The notes: generated by a model not told the origin, from the sequence alone. 8,065 bases of DNA from Candidatus Poribacteria bacterium (GCA_009845505.1 VXZL01000566.1:1-8065), one strand, 5' to 3'; shown: positions 1 through 7,602, numbered from the stretch's first letter. Numbers and translations: made by a program.

Positions 1-197
1 CTATTCAACAGCACAAAAAATTTCAGAGTGACGCTGAATCCAAACCCATCCCAAAACCCTAAGAACCCACACCCTATCTACGTTTAGACCGTTTTCCCAA
101 GTTTACAGATTTCCCATTTTACTCTGAAATTCAATAATCCGTGATGTAGACACAGAAAACTATCAACCCAGAAATATCTCTAATCCTGAAAACCCTA

Positions 198-211
198 AAA
201 ATCCGGATTTT
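198..211. repeat. 14-bp perfect palindrome
   Basis: AAAATCCGGATTTT equals its own reverse complement. It lies about 50 bp upstream of the glyQS -35 box. It could be a dimeric regulator site or a remnant of a terminator from a gene left of the window. As RNA it gives only a 5-bp AT stem with a CCGG loop and no following T-run, so a terminator is unlikely. The function is unknown. Confidence 0.4.
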
Positions 212-221
212 GACAAATATC

Positions 222-250
222 TGCTGACTGCCAATAGCCAATAGCCATTT
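222..250 (+). repeat. Tandem heptamer repeat GCCAATA upstream of glyQS promoter
   Basis: After TGCTGACT come two exact copies of GCCAATA (230-236 and 237-243) and a third degenerate unit GCCATTT (244-250). The 18 bases 222-239 match the reverse complement of 7471-7488 at 15 of 18 positions. The CTGAC core and 7-nt period also appear in the leader repeats at 3546-3595 and 7535-7586. This makes it a member of a dispersed short repeat family in this window. It sits directly upstream of the promoter, so a regulatory role is possible but unproven. Confidence 0.55.
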
Positions 251-259
251 GAAAATCCT

Positions 260-289
260 TTGCTTAAAAATCTCCCCTTATGCTACAAT
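260..289 (+). promoter_or_regulatory. Sigma-70-type promoter with extended -10, for glyQS
   Basis: A -35 box TTGCTT (260-265) is separated by 18 bp from a -10 box TACAAT (284-289). The -10 box is preceded by TG one base upstream (TGCTACAAT, 281-289), an extended -10 motif. Transcription would start near 296 and give a leader of about 45 nt. That is too short for a T-box riboswitch, the usual control of glycyl-tRNA synthetase in Firmicutes. The prediction rests on motif match only. Confidence 0.6.
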
Positions 290-340
290 AATTACCTGAA
301 ATAACCCACACAGACGGAGCGTGCTAAGCAAAAAACAGAT

Positions 341-3300
341 ATGACTCTTCAAGAAATAATTCTGACATTAGAGAAATTTTGGGCAGATCAAGGCTGCATT
401 ATCCAACAACCTTGTGATATAGAGGTCGGCGCAGGCACATTCAACCCTGCAACGTTCTTGCGATGCCTCGGACCAGAGCCGTGGAAAGTCGCTTATGTAG
501 AACCCGTCCGGCGCCCGACCGATGGCAGATACGCCGAAAATCCATTCCGCGTTGGGGCATACTATCAATATCAGGTAATCCTCAAACCCGCACCTGAGAA
601 CGTACTACCGCTCTACCTTGAGAGCCTTTATAGTCTCGGTATCTCCCCCCGCAAGAACGATATCCGATTCGTCGAAGACGACTGGGAGTCCCCGACCCTC
701 GGTGCCTCAGGACTCGGTTGGGAAGTCTGGTGGAACGGCGCAGAAGTAACACAATTCACCTATTTTCAGCAGATGGGAAGCATCGATCTCGACCCGATAT
801 GTGCTGAGATTACCTACGGGCTTGAACGCATCGCACTTTACCTACAGGATGTCGATGACTTTTTCGATATCCGCTGGAACGAACACGTTAACTACGGCGA
901 TGTCCACCGGCAGAGCGAAGTCGAATACTCAACTTACAACTTTGAGCAGGCAAACGTAGAGATGCTTTTCGACCTCTTCAGCACCTACGAAAAAGAGACC
1001 CACGCCTGCTTAGATGCCGGGTTAGTGCTACCAGCGACCGACCATGTCCTGAAATGCTCTCACACCTTCAATATGCTCGATGCCCGCGGTGTCATCAGCG
1101 TCACAGAACGGGTGAGTTACATTGAACGCGTGCGACGACTCGCACAACGGATTGCACGGGCGTACGTCAAACAGCGCGAAGAAATGGAACATCCCCTCAT
1201 GGGACGTTTCGGCACGGTATCGCCTTCCACCACCATAGATGAGGTTTCTAACCTCACCGAACTAGCTCCCACCCCGGTAGATACGGTTTCTAACCGCACT
1301 GAAACCACTGAGCTCCTCTTTGAAATCGGCACCGAAGAGATACCAGCAGGTTATGTCCCACCTGCGCTTGAGCAGCTTCGCGAAATCGCAACCGACTCCC
1401 TTACAAACCACAGAATCCCATTCGGCGAAATTGAAGTCTTGGGTACACCAAGGCGTATCACACTCAGTGTCAAGGACATAAAAACGCTTCAAGAAAGCCA
1501 AGAAACAGAAGTGGTAGGTCCCCCAAAACGCGTCGCGTACGACGAAAACGGTGAACCCACAAAAGCCGCTATCGGTTTCGCAAAGACGCAAGGCGTGGAA
1601 CTCTCAGCACTCCGCATCGTTGAAACCGAACGTGGAGAATACGTCGCCGCCACTAAACTCGAAGTAGGCGAACCGACGCAAAAGGTGTTGCAAACGCTTC
1701 TGCCTGAATGGATCGAAACCCTCCGCTTCCTGAAAACCATGCGTTGGGAAACGGAGTATAAAGGACAGCGCGGGTTTGCACGTTTCGCACGTCCTATCCG
1801 GTGGCTTGTTGCGCTGTTAGGAAACGAAATTGTCAACTGTGCTTACAGAGGACTGGATGCAGGACGTGTAACTTACGGGCACAGAGCCTTGCATCCGGAA
1901 CCCATAAGTTTGGCATCAGCGAACTTAGACAATTATACCGAAGAACTCCGTGCTGTCGGTGTAGTCGTTAGTCAAAACGAACGGCGCGAGACAATCAAAA
2001 AACAGGTAACACGTATCTTAAAAGCAGAAGGGTGTCTCCCAAAACTCGACGACGAACTACTCGATACGGTGAATTACCTTGTAGAGAACCCACAACCCAT
2101 CGTCGGCAATTTTAGTGAGTCGCATCTGGAAATACCGCCTGAAGTGCTAATCACCGCCATGAAGAAGCATCAACGCTATTTTCCAATGTGGAAAAACGAC
2201 ACGGCACTTACAGCGAAATTCATTACAATCTCCAACGGGACAGATGGCAATAGTGATGGCGTTCGACACGGAAACGAACGCGTGCTCCACGCCAGACTTA
2301 ACGATGCCGAGTTTTTCTACAATGAAGATCAGAAAACCAGCCTTGCCGATAAGGTCGAACGTTTAGGCGCAGTTGTTTTTCATGCCAAACTCGGTTCACT
2401 TTTGGAGAAAGCAGAACGGCTTAAAGCACTCACCGTCTTTTTGGCGCAGCTTGCAAGCCAAAAACTTGCTAAAGAAAAGTTCGGCGCAGAACTGCAGCTG
2501 GCAGAAACGACTGTTCAGCACGCAGAACGCGCAGCTTGGCTCTCTAAGGCAGATCTGACAACCCAAATGGTCATCGAATTCCCATCACTGCAGGGTATTA
2601 CGGGAAAATATTACGCCCAAAACTCCGGTGAAGAGGAACCCGTTGCCATTGCCATCGCCGAACACTACCAACCCCTTGGCGCAGACACACCACTGCCCGA
2701 AACCGAAATCGGCGCGATCGTCTCTATCGCCGATAAAATTGACACCATCGTCGGATATTTCGGGATAGAAGAACGTCCGACAGGCTCGCAAGACCCGTAC
2801 TCACTACGACGACATGCCCTTGGGACAATCCGTATCCTCCAAGACCGGCACCTCCCGCTCGCTTTAGATGCCATCGTCCAAAAAGCCGTCTCACTGTACA
2901 AGGTAGCGTTAGCCGATGACACACAAACGAGTGTCCTGAACTTCATCAAAGAACGCCTACGCGTCATCTTGTTGAGGACAGAGCAATACGCTCCCGACCT
3001 CGCCGATGCCGTCTTAGCAGTTGGCAACGTAGACATTATCAACATTCTCAAACGTGCCAGCGCACTTGCCGAATTTCGCTTGACACCAAATTTTGAGGAA
3101 GTATATAATGCACTGAATCGGGTACTGAGGATTTTACCACAGAACCCCCCAGAAACCGTAGATGCTACGCTGTTGCATGACGACGCCGAAAAGCAACTGT
3201 TCGACCTTGTCACTGAAGTAGAACCGAACTTTAAGCAAAGCATTCAGGAACGCGACTATGCCAAACTCCTAACACAACTCGTCGTTTTACAACCAGCAAT

Positions 3301-3439
3301 AGACACATTCTTTGATGAGGTGCTGGTCATGGCGAAAGAACCCGCACTCCGCACAAACCGATTGGCATTGTTGAACCGAATCGGACGAAACATTTATGCT
3401 ATCGCAGATCTTACAAAACTTGTAATCGCAGGGAAATAA
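341..3439 (+). CDS. glyQS: Glycine--tRNA ligase, fused alpha and beta subunits
   Basis: This enzyme attaches glycine to tRNA-Gly in the cytoplasm using ATP. Residues 1 to about 290 are the class II catalytic alpha subunit (GlyQ). Visible motifs are EVGAGT (28-33), [12 protein letters not shown] (57-68), [10 protein letters not shown] (124-133), [10 protein letters not shown] (135-144) and the motif-3 segment [11 protein letters not shown] (159-169). Residues from about 323 are the beta subunit (GlyS): [12 protein letters not shown] (324-335), the KKHQRYFP motif (608-615), [11 protein letters not shown] (651-661), [20 protein letters not shown] (736-755), and [12 protein letters not shown] with [12 protein letters not shown] (797-824). 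The C-terminal, largely helical tRNA-binding region follows. At 1032 residues it matches the sum of separate GlyQ (about 300) and GlyS (about 690). Such fusions are known from Chlamydia and plant organelles. The linker 293-322 carries a repeat, listed separately. The ATG at 341 fits GlyQ N-termini and the frame is closed by TAA at 302; the only GGAG (316-319) lies 21 nt upstream, so the ribosome site is weak. No key residue appears missing. Confidence 0.97.
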   Translation: MTLQEIILTLEKFWADQGCIIQQPCDIEVGAGTFNPATFLRCLGPEPWKVAYVEPVRRPTDGRYAENPFRVGAYYQYQVILKPAPENVLPLYLESLYSLGISPRKNDIRFVEDDWESPTLGASGLGWEVWWNGAEVTQFTYFQQMGSIDLDPICAEITYGLERIALYLQDVDDFFDIRWNEHVNYGDVHRQSEVEYSTYNFEQANVEMLFDLFSTYEKETHACLDAGLVLPATDHVLKCSHTFNMLDARGVISVTERVSYIERVRRLAQRIARAYVKQREEMEHPLMGRFGTVSPSTTIDEVSNLTELAPTPVDTVSNRTETTELLFEIGTEEIPAGYVPPALEQLREIATDSLTNHRIPFGEIEVLGTPRRITLSVKDIKTLQESQETEVVGPPKRVAYDENGEPTKAAIGFAKTQGVELSALRIVETERGEYVAATKLEVGEPTQKVLQTLLPEWIETLRFLKTMRWETEYKGQRGFARFARPIRWLVALLGNEIVNCAYRGLDAGRVTYGHRALHPEPISLASANLDNYTEELRAVGVVVSQNERRETIKKQVTRILKAEGCLPKLDDELLDTVNYLVENPQPIVGNFSESHLEIPPEVLITAMKKHQRYFPMWKNDTALTAKFITISNGTDGNSDGVRHGNERVLHARLNDAEFFYNEDQKTSLADKVERLGAVVFHAKLGSLLEKAERLKALTVFLAQLASQKLAKEKFGAELQLAETTVQHAERAAWLSKADLTTQMVIEFPSLQGITGKYYAQNSGEEEPVAIAIAEHYQPLGADTPLPETEIGAIVSIADKIDTIVGYFGIEERPTGSQDPYSLRRHALGTIRILQDRHLPLALDAIVQKAVSLYKVALADDTQTSVLNFIKERLRVILLRTEQYAPDLADAVLAVGNVDIINILKRASALAEFRLTPNFEEVYNALNRVLRILPQNPPETVDATLLHDDAEKQLFDLVTEVEPNFKQSIQERDYAKLLTQLVVLQPAIDTFFDEVLVMAKEPALRTNRLALLNRIGRNIYAIADLTKLVIAGK
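1236..1303 (+). repeat. 42-bp-period direct repeat with palindromic cores in the glyQS linker
   Basis: Two 26-nt copies, 1236-1261 and 1278-1303, start 42 nt apart and agree at 22 of 26 positions. Both contain GGTTTCTAACC. Each core is an inverted repeat around a TCT loop: GAGGTT/AACCTC in the first (1241-1255) and CGGTT/AACCG in the second (1284-1296). An A-T pair in one stem is a C-G pair in the other, so pairing is kept. They encode DEVSNLTE (300-307) and DTVSNRTE (314-321), exactly where the alpha part meets the beta part. The linker seems to be built from a duplicated, possibly originally intergenic, palindromic sequence. Confidence 0.7.
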
Positions 3440-3471
3440 CAAATAGCAGTCAGGTCGTTCTGTACTGCGCA

Positions 3472-3500
3472 CGCCACTTTCAGCCGTGAGCGGTCAGTCA
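3472..3500 (-). repeat. Inverted partial copy of the leader repeat, after glyQS
   Basis: Read on the - strand this stretch contains ACTGACCGCT, a short insertion, then CTGAAAGTGG, matching the first half of the leader repeats. CACTTTCAG (3475-3483) is the exact reverse complement of CTGAAAGTG (3554-3562), and GTCAGT (3493-3498) of ACTGAC (3546-3551). The two ends of this gap could therefore pair over 15 bp, with 9 unpaired bases on the left arm against 2 on the right. Its CCG variant resembles the copy at 7535 more than its own neighbour. Confidence 0.55.
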
Positions 3501-3545
3501 CTCGCTTGTGGGAAATAAAAACGTTTGTGCCTGCTATACGGTTTA

Positions 3546-3595
3546 ACTGACAACTGAAAGTGAGCGTAGTGAACGTACTGACAACTGACAACTAT
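3546..3595 (+). repeat. Leader repeat copy A, before the HEAT lipoprotein gene
   Basis: This 50-nt element begins ACTGACAACTGAAAGTGA and ends with two tandem CTGACAA units followed by CTAT. It aligns with 7535-7586 at about 42 of 52 columns, with two single-base gaps. It stops 5 nt before the Shine-Dalgarno site and 18 nt before the start codon. Wherever the other copy has CTGACCG, this copy has CTGACAA, at both internal positions, as if units are homogenised within a copy. Whether it acts in transcription, translation or only as a mobile or slippage repeat cannot be told from one window. Confidence 0.7.
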
Positions 3596-3600
3596 AAAAC

Positions 3601-3606
3601 GAGAGG
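3601..3606 (+). promoter_or_regulatory. Shine-Dalgarno site deciding the HEAT lipoprotein start
   Basis: GAGAGG lies 7 nt upstream of ATG at 3614. It supports this ATG over the in-frame GTG at 3560, which lies inside the leader repeat and has no ribosome site of its own. The ATG also gives a standard lipoprotein signal peptide with the positive charges at its N-terminus. Confidence 0.8.
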
Positions 3607-3613
3607 AAAAAAC

Positions 3614-6600
3614 ATGAAACGACGCGTTGAATATCTGCTGTGGCAGACACACCTTATTCTCTTATGTATCGCTGCTACCGCCTTTCTGATGGGATGCGGT
3701 GAGAAGGAGAATAGGGACATTATCGAAGCGCGAGCCGCCATTGTTCGCGGGGATTATACCGCCGCACAAGCCGCCGCTGAAAGAACAGAAGCTGGAAACC
3801 AAGAAGCGACGCACTTACGCGCCTTCTTGCAAAATCGGACACGCACTGATGCCAACAGTTGGCATCAAGCCATTGCAGCGTCAAACGCGTATCTCGAAAC
3901 ATTGGCTACCGACATCCGCGCGATCTCATTACAGGAAGATCCTGACTCCGACGAACTCGATCGACAAGAAAGACTCACCCGTTCACAGAACGCTATCTCT
4001 GGACTCTTTGCCCTGTCACTCGCTGAGGCGGTCGAAAAACGGGCAGAACTGCTATCCGAACTCACCATACCCGCAGACACCGGGGTCGTCATAGCACTTT
4101 TAGCTGCGGAAAAGTGTTATCAATCTAATGCCCGGGCAGCTGCCAGACAACTGATAACCCAACTTGGAAATGGAGAACGCGTTGCTGAATTACTCCAACA
4201 AGCAACACACCATTCAGACACAGCCGTACAAAAAGAAGCAATCCGCCACCTCGGTGCCATGCGTAAACCTGACTTTATACCCGTCTTTGAAGATGCGCTC
4301 GCCAAAACCGATAGCTCACCAGAGGTCGCGTATAGAGCAATCGTCGCTCTTGAACAACTCAGAAGGGTACTCCCCGATGGTACAGCCATTGTAACCGGAC
4401 TGCAACTTGCACTGAAACATAACAGTGCCCAAGTTCGGATGCACGCCGCAAAACTCATCGGAGCCATCCAAGCCCAAACCACTGTGCCCGACCTTATCAG
4501 GCTCCTCGCGGATCCGAATACTTATGTCAAAGATACAGCCATAGATGCCCTTAACCGCATAGGCGAACCCGCGATTGCACCACTGATTGAGGTACTCAAC
4601 ACAAATGCACACAACCTCATCCCTGACGAAGATAGCGGTTTCACCACAGAATACCAATACATCGCGAGTGCATACATCGATGATTTATGGATGAAAAAAT
4701 ACCGAATCGGAACACAATCCGCTGCAATCAAAGCACTCGGACTGCTTCAAGCAGAAGCCGGGGCACAGCCACTCATAAATGAACTATCAAACGAAGAATT
4801 ACAAACAGAAGCCTTAGCAGCACTCGTCCAGATGCGCAACGTCGCTGTGCCTTTTCTGATTGATGCCCTTAAAAACGCCTCTGATGCAATTCGCGTACAG
4901 GTCGCAGATACGCTCGGACAAATCGGGGATCGGCGCGCAATAGTACCTCTCATTGAAGCACTAAATACAGATTCACATAAAGAGGTGAAAGCATTCGCAG
5001 CGATAGGACTTGGTAATATGTACGCCCGCGGCGAAAACAACAGCGCAGTCACGGCACTCACCAACGCACTCTCCTATGACGATACCACTGCCACTAACGC
5101 AGCGGAGGCGCTTGGAAAAATCAGCGTCACCACAGAAGATGCCGTCCAAAAACTGATTATCATTGCGCTCGATAAACAGATGCGTGAAACCTTGCGCGCT
5201 GCAGCACTTACCGCACTCTGGCGACTCAAACCGGAAAAAGCAGTTCAACCGATGCTACTCCTCACGTTCAGCGACGAAACCAGCCCCGTCCTCCGTGCCA
5301 GTGCCGTCAAAACTTTGAGCCGCATAAAAGCACCTGAAACCGTGCCTATTTTGACATGGATGCTCTCTACACGATTCGATGAAATCTCAGATTTTCAGAG
5401 GCACATGAAACGCGAGTATAAAACGCTTGACACACTTCGAACACAAGTTGATTCCTTCCAGATTCAGTGGACCCCTGACTACCCACAAACCAACTACCGC
5501 ACATGGGGTGAACTTAAACCGATTCCCAGTCTCGTCCGTAGTGAAGTTGCCCGGGCACTTGGCGTTATCAAAGGAGAAACCGTCATAGAACCCTTAGTTC
5601 GCGCACTTGAAGACGACGGACGTGCTACGGTGCGACAGAGCGCAGCATGGGCACTCGGTGAAGTCAAAGGCGACCCGACAATCGCACCACTTGTAAATGC
5701 ACTGAAAAAGGATAAACAAGGCGTCGTCCGGCAAGAAGCAGCCATTGCCTTGGGAAAAATCAAAGGACAAAAAGTTGTCGATCCGCTTGTAGATGCGCTG
5801 AAAAATGATAAGTATGAAACGACACGCTTTCAAGCCGCAAAGGCTCTCCGAGAAATCCAAGCCGGAGATGAAGGGCTTGTTGATGTTGTCAAGAAGGGGT
5901 TAGGAAACTTTGATGACGGATATGAAGTCCAATCCGTACAAGACGAAGTCATCGGCGCACTAATCAAAGATGGAAATGTTGCAACATCCACATTCGCAGT
6001 CGAGGCATTAAAATCTGCCGATGATGAGTGGACGCGATGGGCGCTTGTACATGTTATCGGCACACTGAGTAAAAAACCCGCGCTTGATGCAATGGTGGCA
6101 GAACTGAATCATCCGAGCTTCGTCGTCCGTAAACGGGTGACAGAAACGCTCGGCGGTTTCAAAGAACGGAGCGTTGTCGATTCATTAATTATTGTTCTCG
6201 AAAACACCGATGAGATGAAATCCATACGTGCTGGTGCTGCCAATGCACTCGCTGGACTCAAAGACGAACGCGCTGCAGCAGCACTCCTGAACGCACTTAC
6301 CGATGAAAACGCCGAAGTCCGATTGAGAGCCGTCACAGGCTTAGGAAACCTCAAGGATGCAAAAGCCGTCGCGAAACTCAGCGAAATTCTTGAGAATCCG
6401 TTAGAACCAGATGATGTCCGCGCCGCCGCTGCAACTGCTCTCGGTAACATCGCCGATAAAACAACCGAACCCGCTCTGATTCGCGCGTTAGACATCCGCG
6501 TAGGAAATATCTCCAAAAACGCTATTATTGCTCTCGGTAAACTCGAAAGCGAAGCCGCTATCCCAAAACTCATCGCTATCCTTGAGGATAAACGGATCCC

Positions 6601-7462
6601 ATTGGATGCCAGTACAAACGCGTTAGCCAATGCCTCATCACGGACAAAAGCCGCAATTGCTCTTAGCGAAATCGGTGGATCCCGTGCCGCTGAAGCACTC
6701 GGGAAACGTCTCATTGACGACACAGAATATATCGTCGCTCTTGAGGACGCAGCAAACAGGAAAGCTATCGGTGCTGATGACCTCAAACGAAATTGGAGTT
6801 GGGAAGCCTTCGTCAACGCCGCTAAAAAACTCGACTTACCTTCGTTTGTTGCCCCTAAAATGGCTGCACGTACTGTGGACAAATGGGAAAATCATCAGGT
6901 CAGAAACGCCGCAACGGTTGCCCTCGGTAAATCTGGCACTGTTACGGATACCTCCTATTTTAAAGAACTCTTAACCGATCCGGTTGTGGATATCCGAAAA
7001 GCCGCGGCACTCGCCATCGGACAAGCTGGAATCCGGGAACTCATGCCAGAACTCATCCAGATAATGACAGGTGAAACCGAAGTCAACAAGGATGTCCGGC
7101 GCGCCGCTACACAAGGACTCGGCGAAATCGCTGATGAAACAACAACCGATATCCTCATCGAAGTTATGAATAACGACGATAACCACGTCGAAATTCGCCG
7201 CGATGCGTCAAGGGCATTGGGTAATATCGGAACCGACAAAGCGGTAGATGCGTTAGTCAAAAAACTCAGAGCACTGCATGAAGCCCAAATTACAAGAGGG
7301 CTCCGCCTTGACACCATCAAGGCTCTTGGCGATGCAAAAAACGCGAACGCCATCGCAGTGTTAGAATTGGTTCTCGAAGACCAAGACGCAGAGATTCACT
7401 TCCAAGCTGCAGTCGCACTTTTTGAAATTACAGGTGAAGGCTACGGCTACAACCGTATATAA
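3614..7462 (+). CDS. Large HEAT-repeat (PBS lyase HEAT-like) lipoprotein
   Basis: The product has 1282 residues. It begins with a signal peptide: KRR at 2-4, a hydrophobic stretch at about 12-26, and lipobox LMGC with the lipidated cysteine at 28. It is thus predicted to be exported and anchored to a membrane. Residues about 30-185 are helical and may form TPR-like helices (for example GDYTAAQAAAE, 46-56). From about 185 to the end the protein is a long array of HEAT/Armadillo-like helical repeats of the form VR..AA.ALG.I....A...L..AL. Three consecutive units at 641-736 keep an exact 32-residue period. Longer non-repeat inserts occur at about 332-365, 586-638 and 1037-1090. Such solenoids normally bind other proteins; no catalytic domain is visible, so an enzymatic phycobilin lyase role is not implied. 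It stands alone between two repeat-bearing gaps, with no obvious partner. The name describes its fold only; function is unknown. Confidence 0.93.
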   Translation: MKRRVEYLLWQTHLILLCIAATAFLMGCGEKENRDIIEARAAIVRGDYTAAQAAAERTEAGNQEATHLRAFLQNRTRTDANSWHQAIAASNAYLETLATDIRAISLQEDPDSDELDRQERLTRSQNAISGLFALSLAEAVEKRAELLSELTIPADTGVVIALLAAEKCYQSNARAAARQLITQLGNGERVAELLQQATHHSDTAVQKEAIRHLGAMRKPDFIPVFEDALAKTDSSPEVAYRAIVALEQLRRVLPDGTAIVTGLQLALKHNSAQVRMHAAKLIGAIQAQTTVPDLIRLLADPNTYVKDTAIDALNRIGEPAIAPLIEVLNTNAHNLIPDEDSGFTTEYQYIASAYIDDLWMKKYRIGTQSAAIKALGLLQAEAGAQPLINELSNEELQTEALAALVQMRNVAVPFLIDALKNASDAIRVQVADTLGQIGDRRAIVPLIEALNTDSHKEVKAFAAIGLGNMYARGENNSAVTALTNALSYDDTTATNAAEALGKISVTTEDAVQKLIIIALDKQMRETLRAAALTALWRLKPEKAVQPMLLLTFSDETSPVLRASAVKTLSRIKAPETVPILTWMLSTRFDEISDFQRHMKREYKTLDTLRTQVDSFQIQWTPDYPQTNYRTWGELKPIPSLVRSEVARALGVIKGETVIEPLVRALEDDGRATVRQSAAWALGEVKGDPTIAPLVNALKKDKQGVVRQEAAIALGKIKGQKVVDPLVDALKNDKYETTRFQAAKALREIQAGDEGLVDVVKKGLGNFDDGYEVQSVQDEVIGALIKDGNVATSTFAVEALKSADDEWTRWALVHVIGTLSKKPALDAMVAELNHPSFVVRKRVTETLGGFKERSVVDSLIIVLENTDEMKSIRAGAANALAGLKDERAAAALLNALTDENAEVRLRAVTGLGNLKDAKAVAKLSEILENPLEPDDVRAAAATALGNIADKTTEPALIRALDIRVGNISKNAIIALGKLESEAAIPKLIAILEDKRIPLDASTNALANASSRTKAAIALSEIGGSRAAEALGKRLIDDTEYIVALEDAANRKAIGADDLKRNWSWEAFVNAAKKLDLPSFVAPKMAARTVDKWENHQVRNAATVALGKSGTVTDTSYFKELLTDPVVDIRKAAALAIGQAGIRELMPELIQIMTGETEVNKDVRRAATQGLGEIADETTTDILIEVMNNDDNHVEIRRDASRALGNIGTDKAVDALVKKLRALHEAQITRGLRLDTIKALGDAKNANAIAVLELVLEDQDAEIHFQAAVALFEITGEGYGYNRI
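5534..5821 (+). repeat. Three tandem 96-bp units encoding HEAT repeats
   Basis: Units 5534-5629, 5630-5725 and 5726-5821 each encode 32 residues (641-672, 673-704, 705-736) with no gap. The shared protein pattern is VR..., ALG, a following KG, then PLV.AL. The DNA has diverged at many positions while the protein pattern is kept, which points to internal duplication followed by selection. Elsewhere in the gene the unit length varies. Confidence 0.75.
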
Positions 7463-7470
7463 CATAAAAT

Positions 7471-7488
7471 GGCTATTAACCGTCAGCA
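7471..7488 (-). repeat. Inverted heptad-family repeat after the HEAT gene
   Basis: GGCTATTAACCGTCAGCA starts 8 nt after the HEAT gene stop codon. Its reverse complement matches 222-239 at 15 of 18 positions. GTCAGCA (7482-7488) is the exact reverse complement of TGCTGAC (7567-7573) in leader repeat copy B, so the two ends of this gap form an inverted pair, as in the gap before the HEAT gene. Confidence 0.5.
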
Positions 7489-7534
7489 AGAGCAGCATGT
7501 GGCAGAGAAAAGGAACAAAACTGTCACAAGATCT

Positions 7535-7586
7535 ACTGACCGCTGAAAGTGAAACGAAGTGGAACGTGCTGACCGCTGACCACTAT
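7535..7586 (+). repeat. Leader repeat copy B, before the NIPSNAP gene
   Basis: This 52-nt relative of 3546-3595 shares ACTGAC..CTGAAAGTGA, then AGTG and AACGT, and ends in tandem CTGAC heptads and CTAT. Its variable dinucleotide is CG (CTGACCG) where copy A has AA. It ends 5 nt before GGAG and 16 nt before the start codon, almost the same placement as copy A, although the downstream genes are unrelated. Confidence 0.7.
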
Positions 7587-7591
7587 TAAAA

Positions 7592-7595
7592 GGAG
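7592..7595 (+). promoter_or_regulatory. Shine-Dalgarno site of the NIPSNAP gene
   Basis: GGAG lies 7 nt before ATG at 7603 and is separated from the start by a run of T. No other in-frame start fits the NIPSNAP N-terminus. Confidence 0.8.
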
Positions 7596-7602
7596 ATTTT
7601 TT

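Larger units (their letters stand above)
1..340. other. Non-coding region upstream of glyQS
   Basis: No convincing coding region is visible on either strand. The + strand is AT-rich and noticeably poor in G, unlike the genes that follow. It holds a 14-bp palindrome, a tandem heptamer repeat and the glyQS promoter, each listed separately. I see no tRNA, no T-box or other riboswitch core, and no strong intrinsic terminator for an upstream gene. The first bases (ctattcaacagca) loosely resemble the inverted repeat found at 7471-7488, but the match is too short to call. Confidence 0.7.

Noticed and set aside
22..38. Short inverted repeat TTCAG...CTGAA near the left edge
   Set aside because: Arms of 5 bp are expected by chance, and the link to the leader repeat family is too weak to claim.
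290..340. T-box riboswitch controlling glyQS
   Set aside because: The leader from the predicted promoter is about 45 nt, and no T-box core or antiterminator is visible.
2665..3243. Open frame on the - strand (192 codons) inside glyQS
   Set aside because: It overlaps the strongly conserved GlyS motifs on the + strand, and its own product is Ser/Arg-rich without a known fold.
3446..3468. Possible terminator after glyQS (GCAGT...ACTGC)
   Set aside because: The stem is only 5 bp with a 13-nt loop and no T-run follows.
3593..3598. TATAAA as a -10 box for the HEAT gene
   Set aside because: No -35 box lies at suitable spacing, and a start there would leave the mRNA without most of its ribosome binding site.
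3699..4094. 131-codon frame on the + strand overlapping the lipoprotein N-terminal region
   Set aside because: It is an out-of-frame shadow with no ribosome site and a basic, unstructured product.
6109..6882. Long open frame on the - strand (257 codons) inside the HEAT gene
   Set aside because: It is a shadow of the real gene: the product is a low-complexity Ser/Ala/Arg-rich chain with no recognisable domain, and the + strand has clear repeats throughout.
3546..7586. CRISPR-like repeats
   Set aside because: The two copies are about 4 kb apart, imperfect, and not separated by regular spacers; no cas gene is present.
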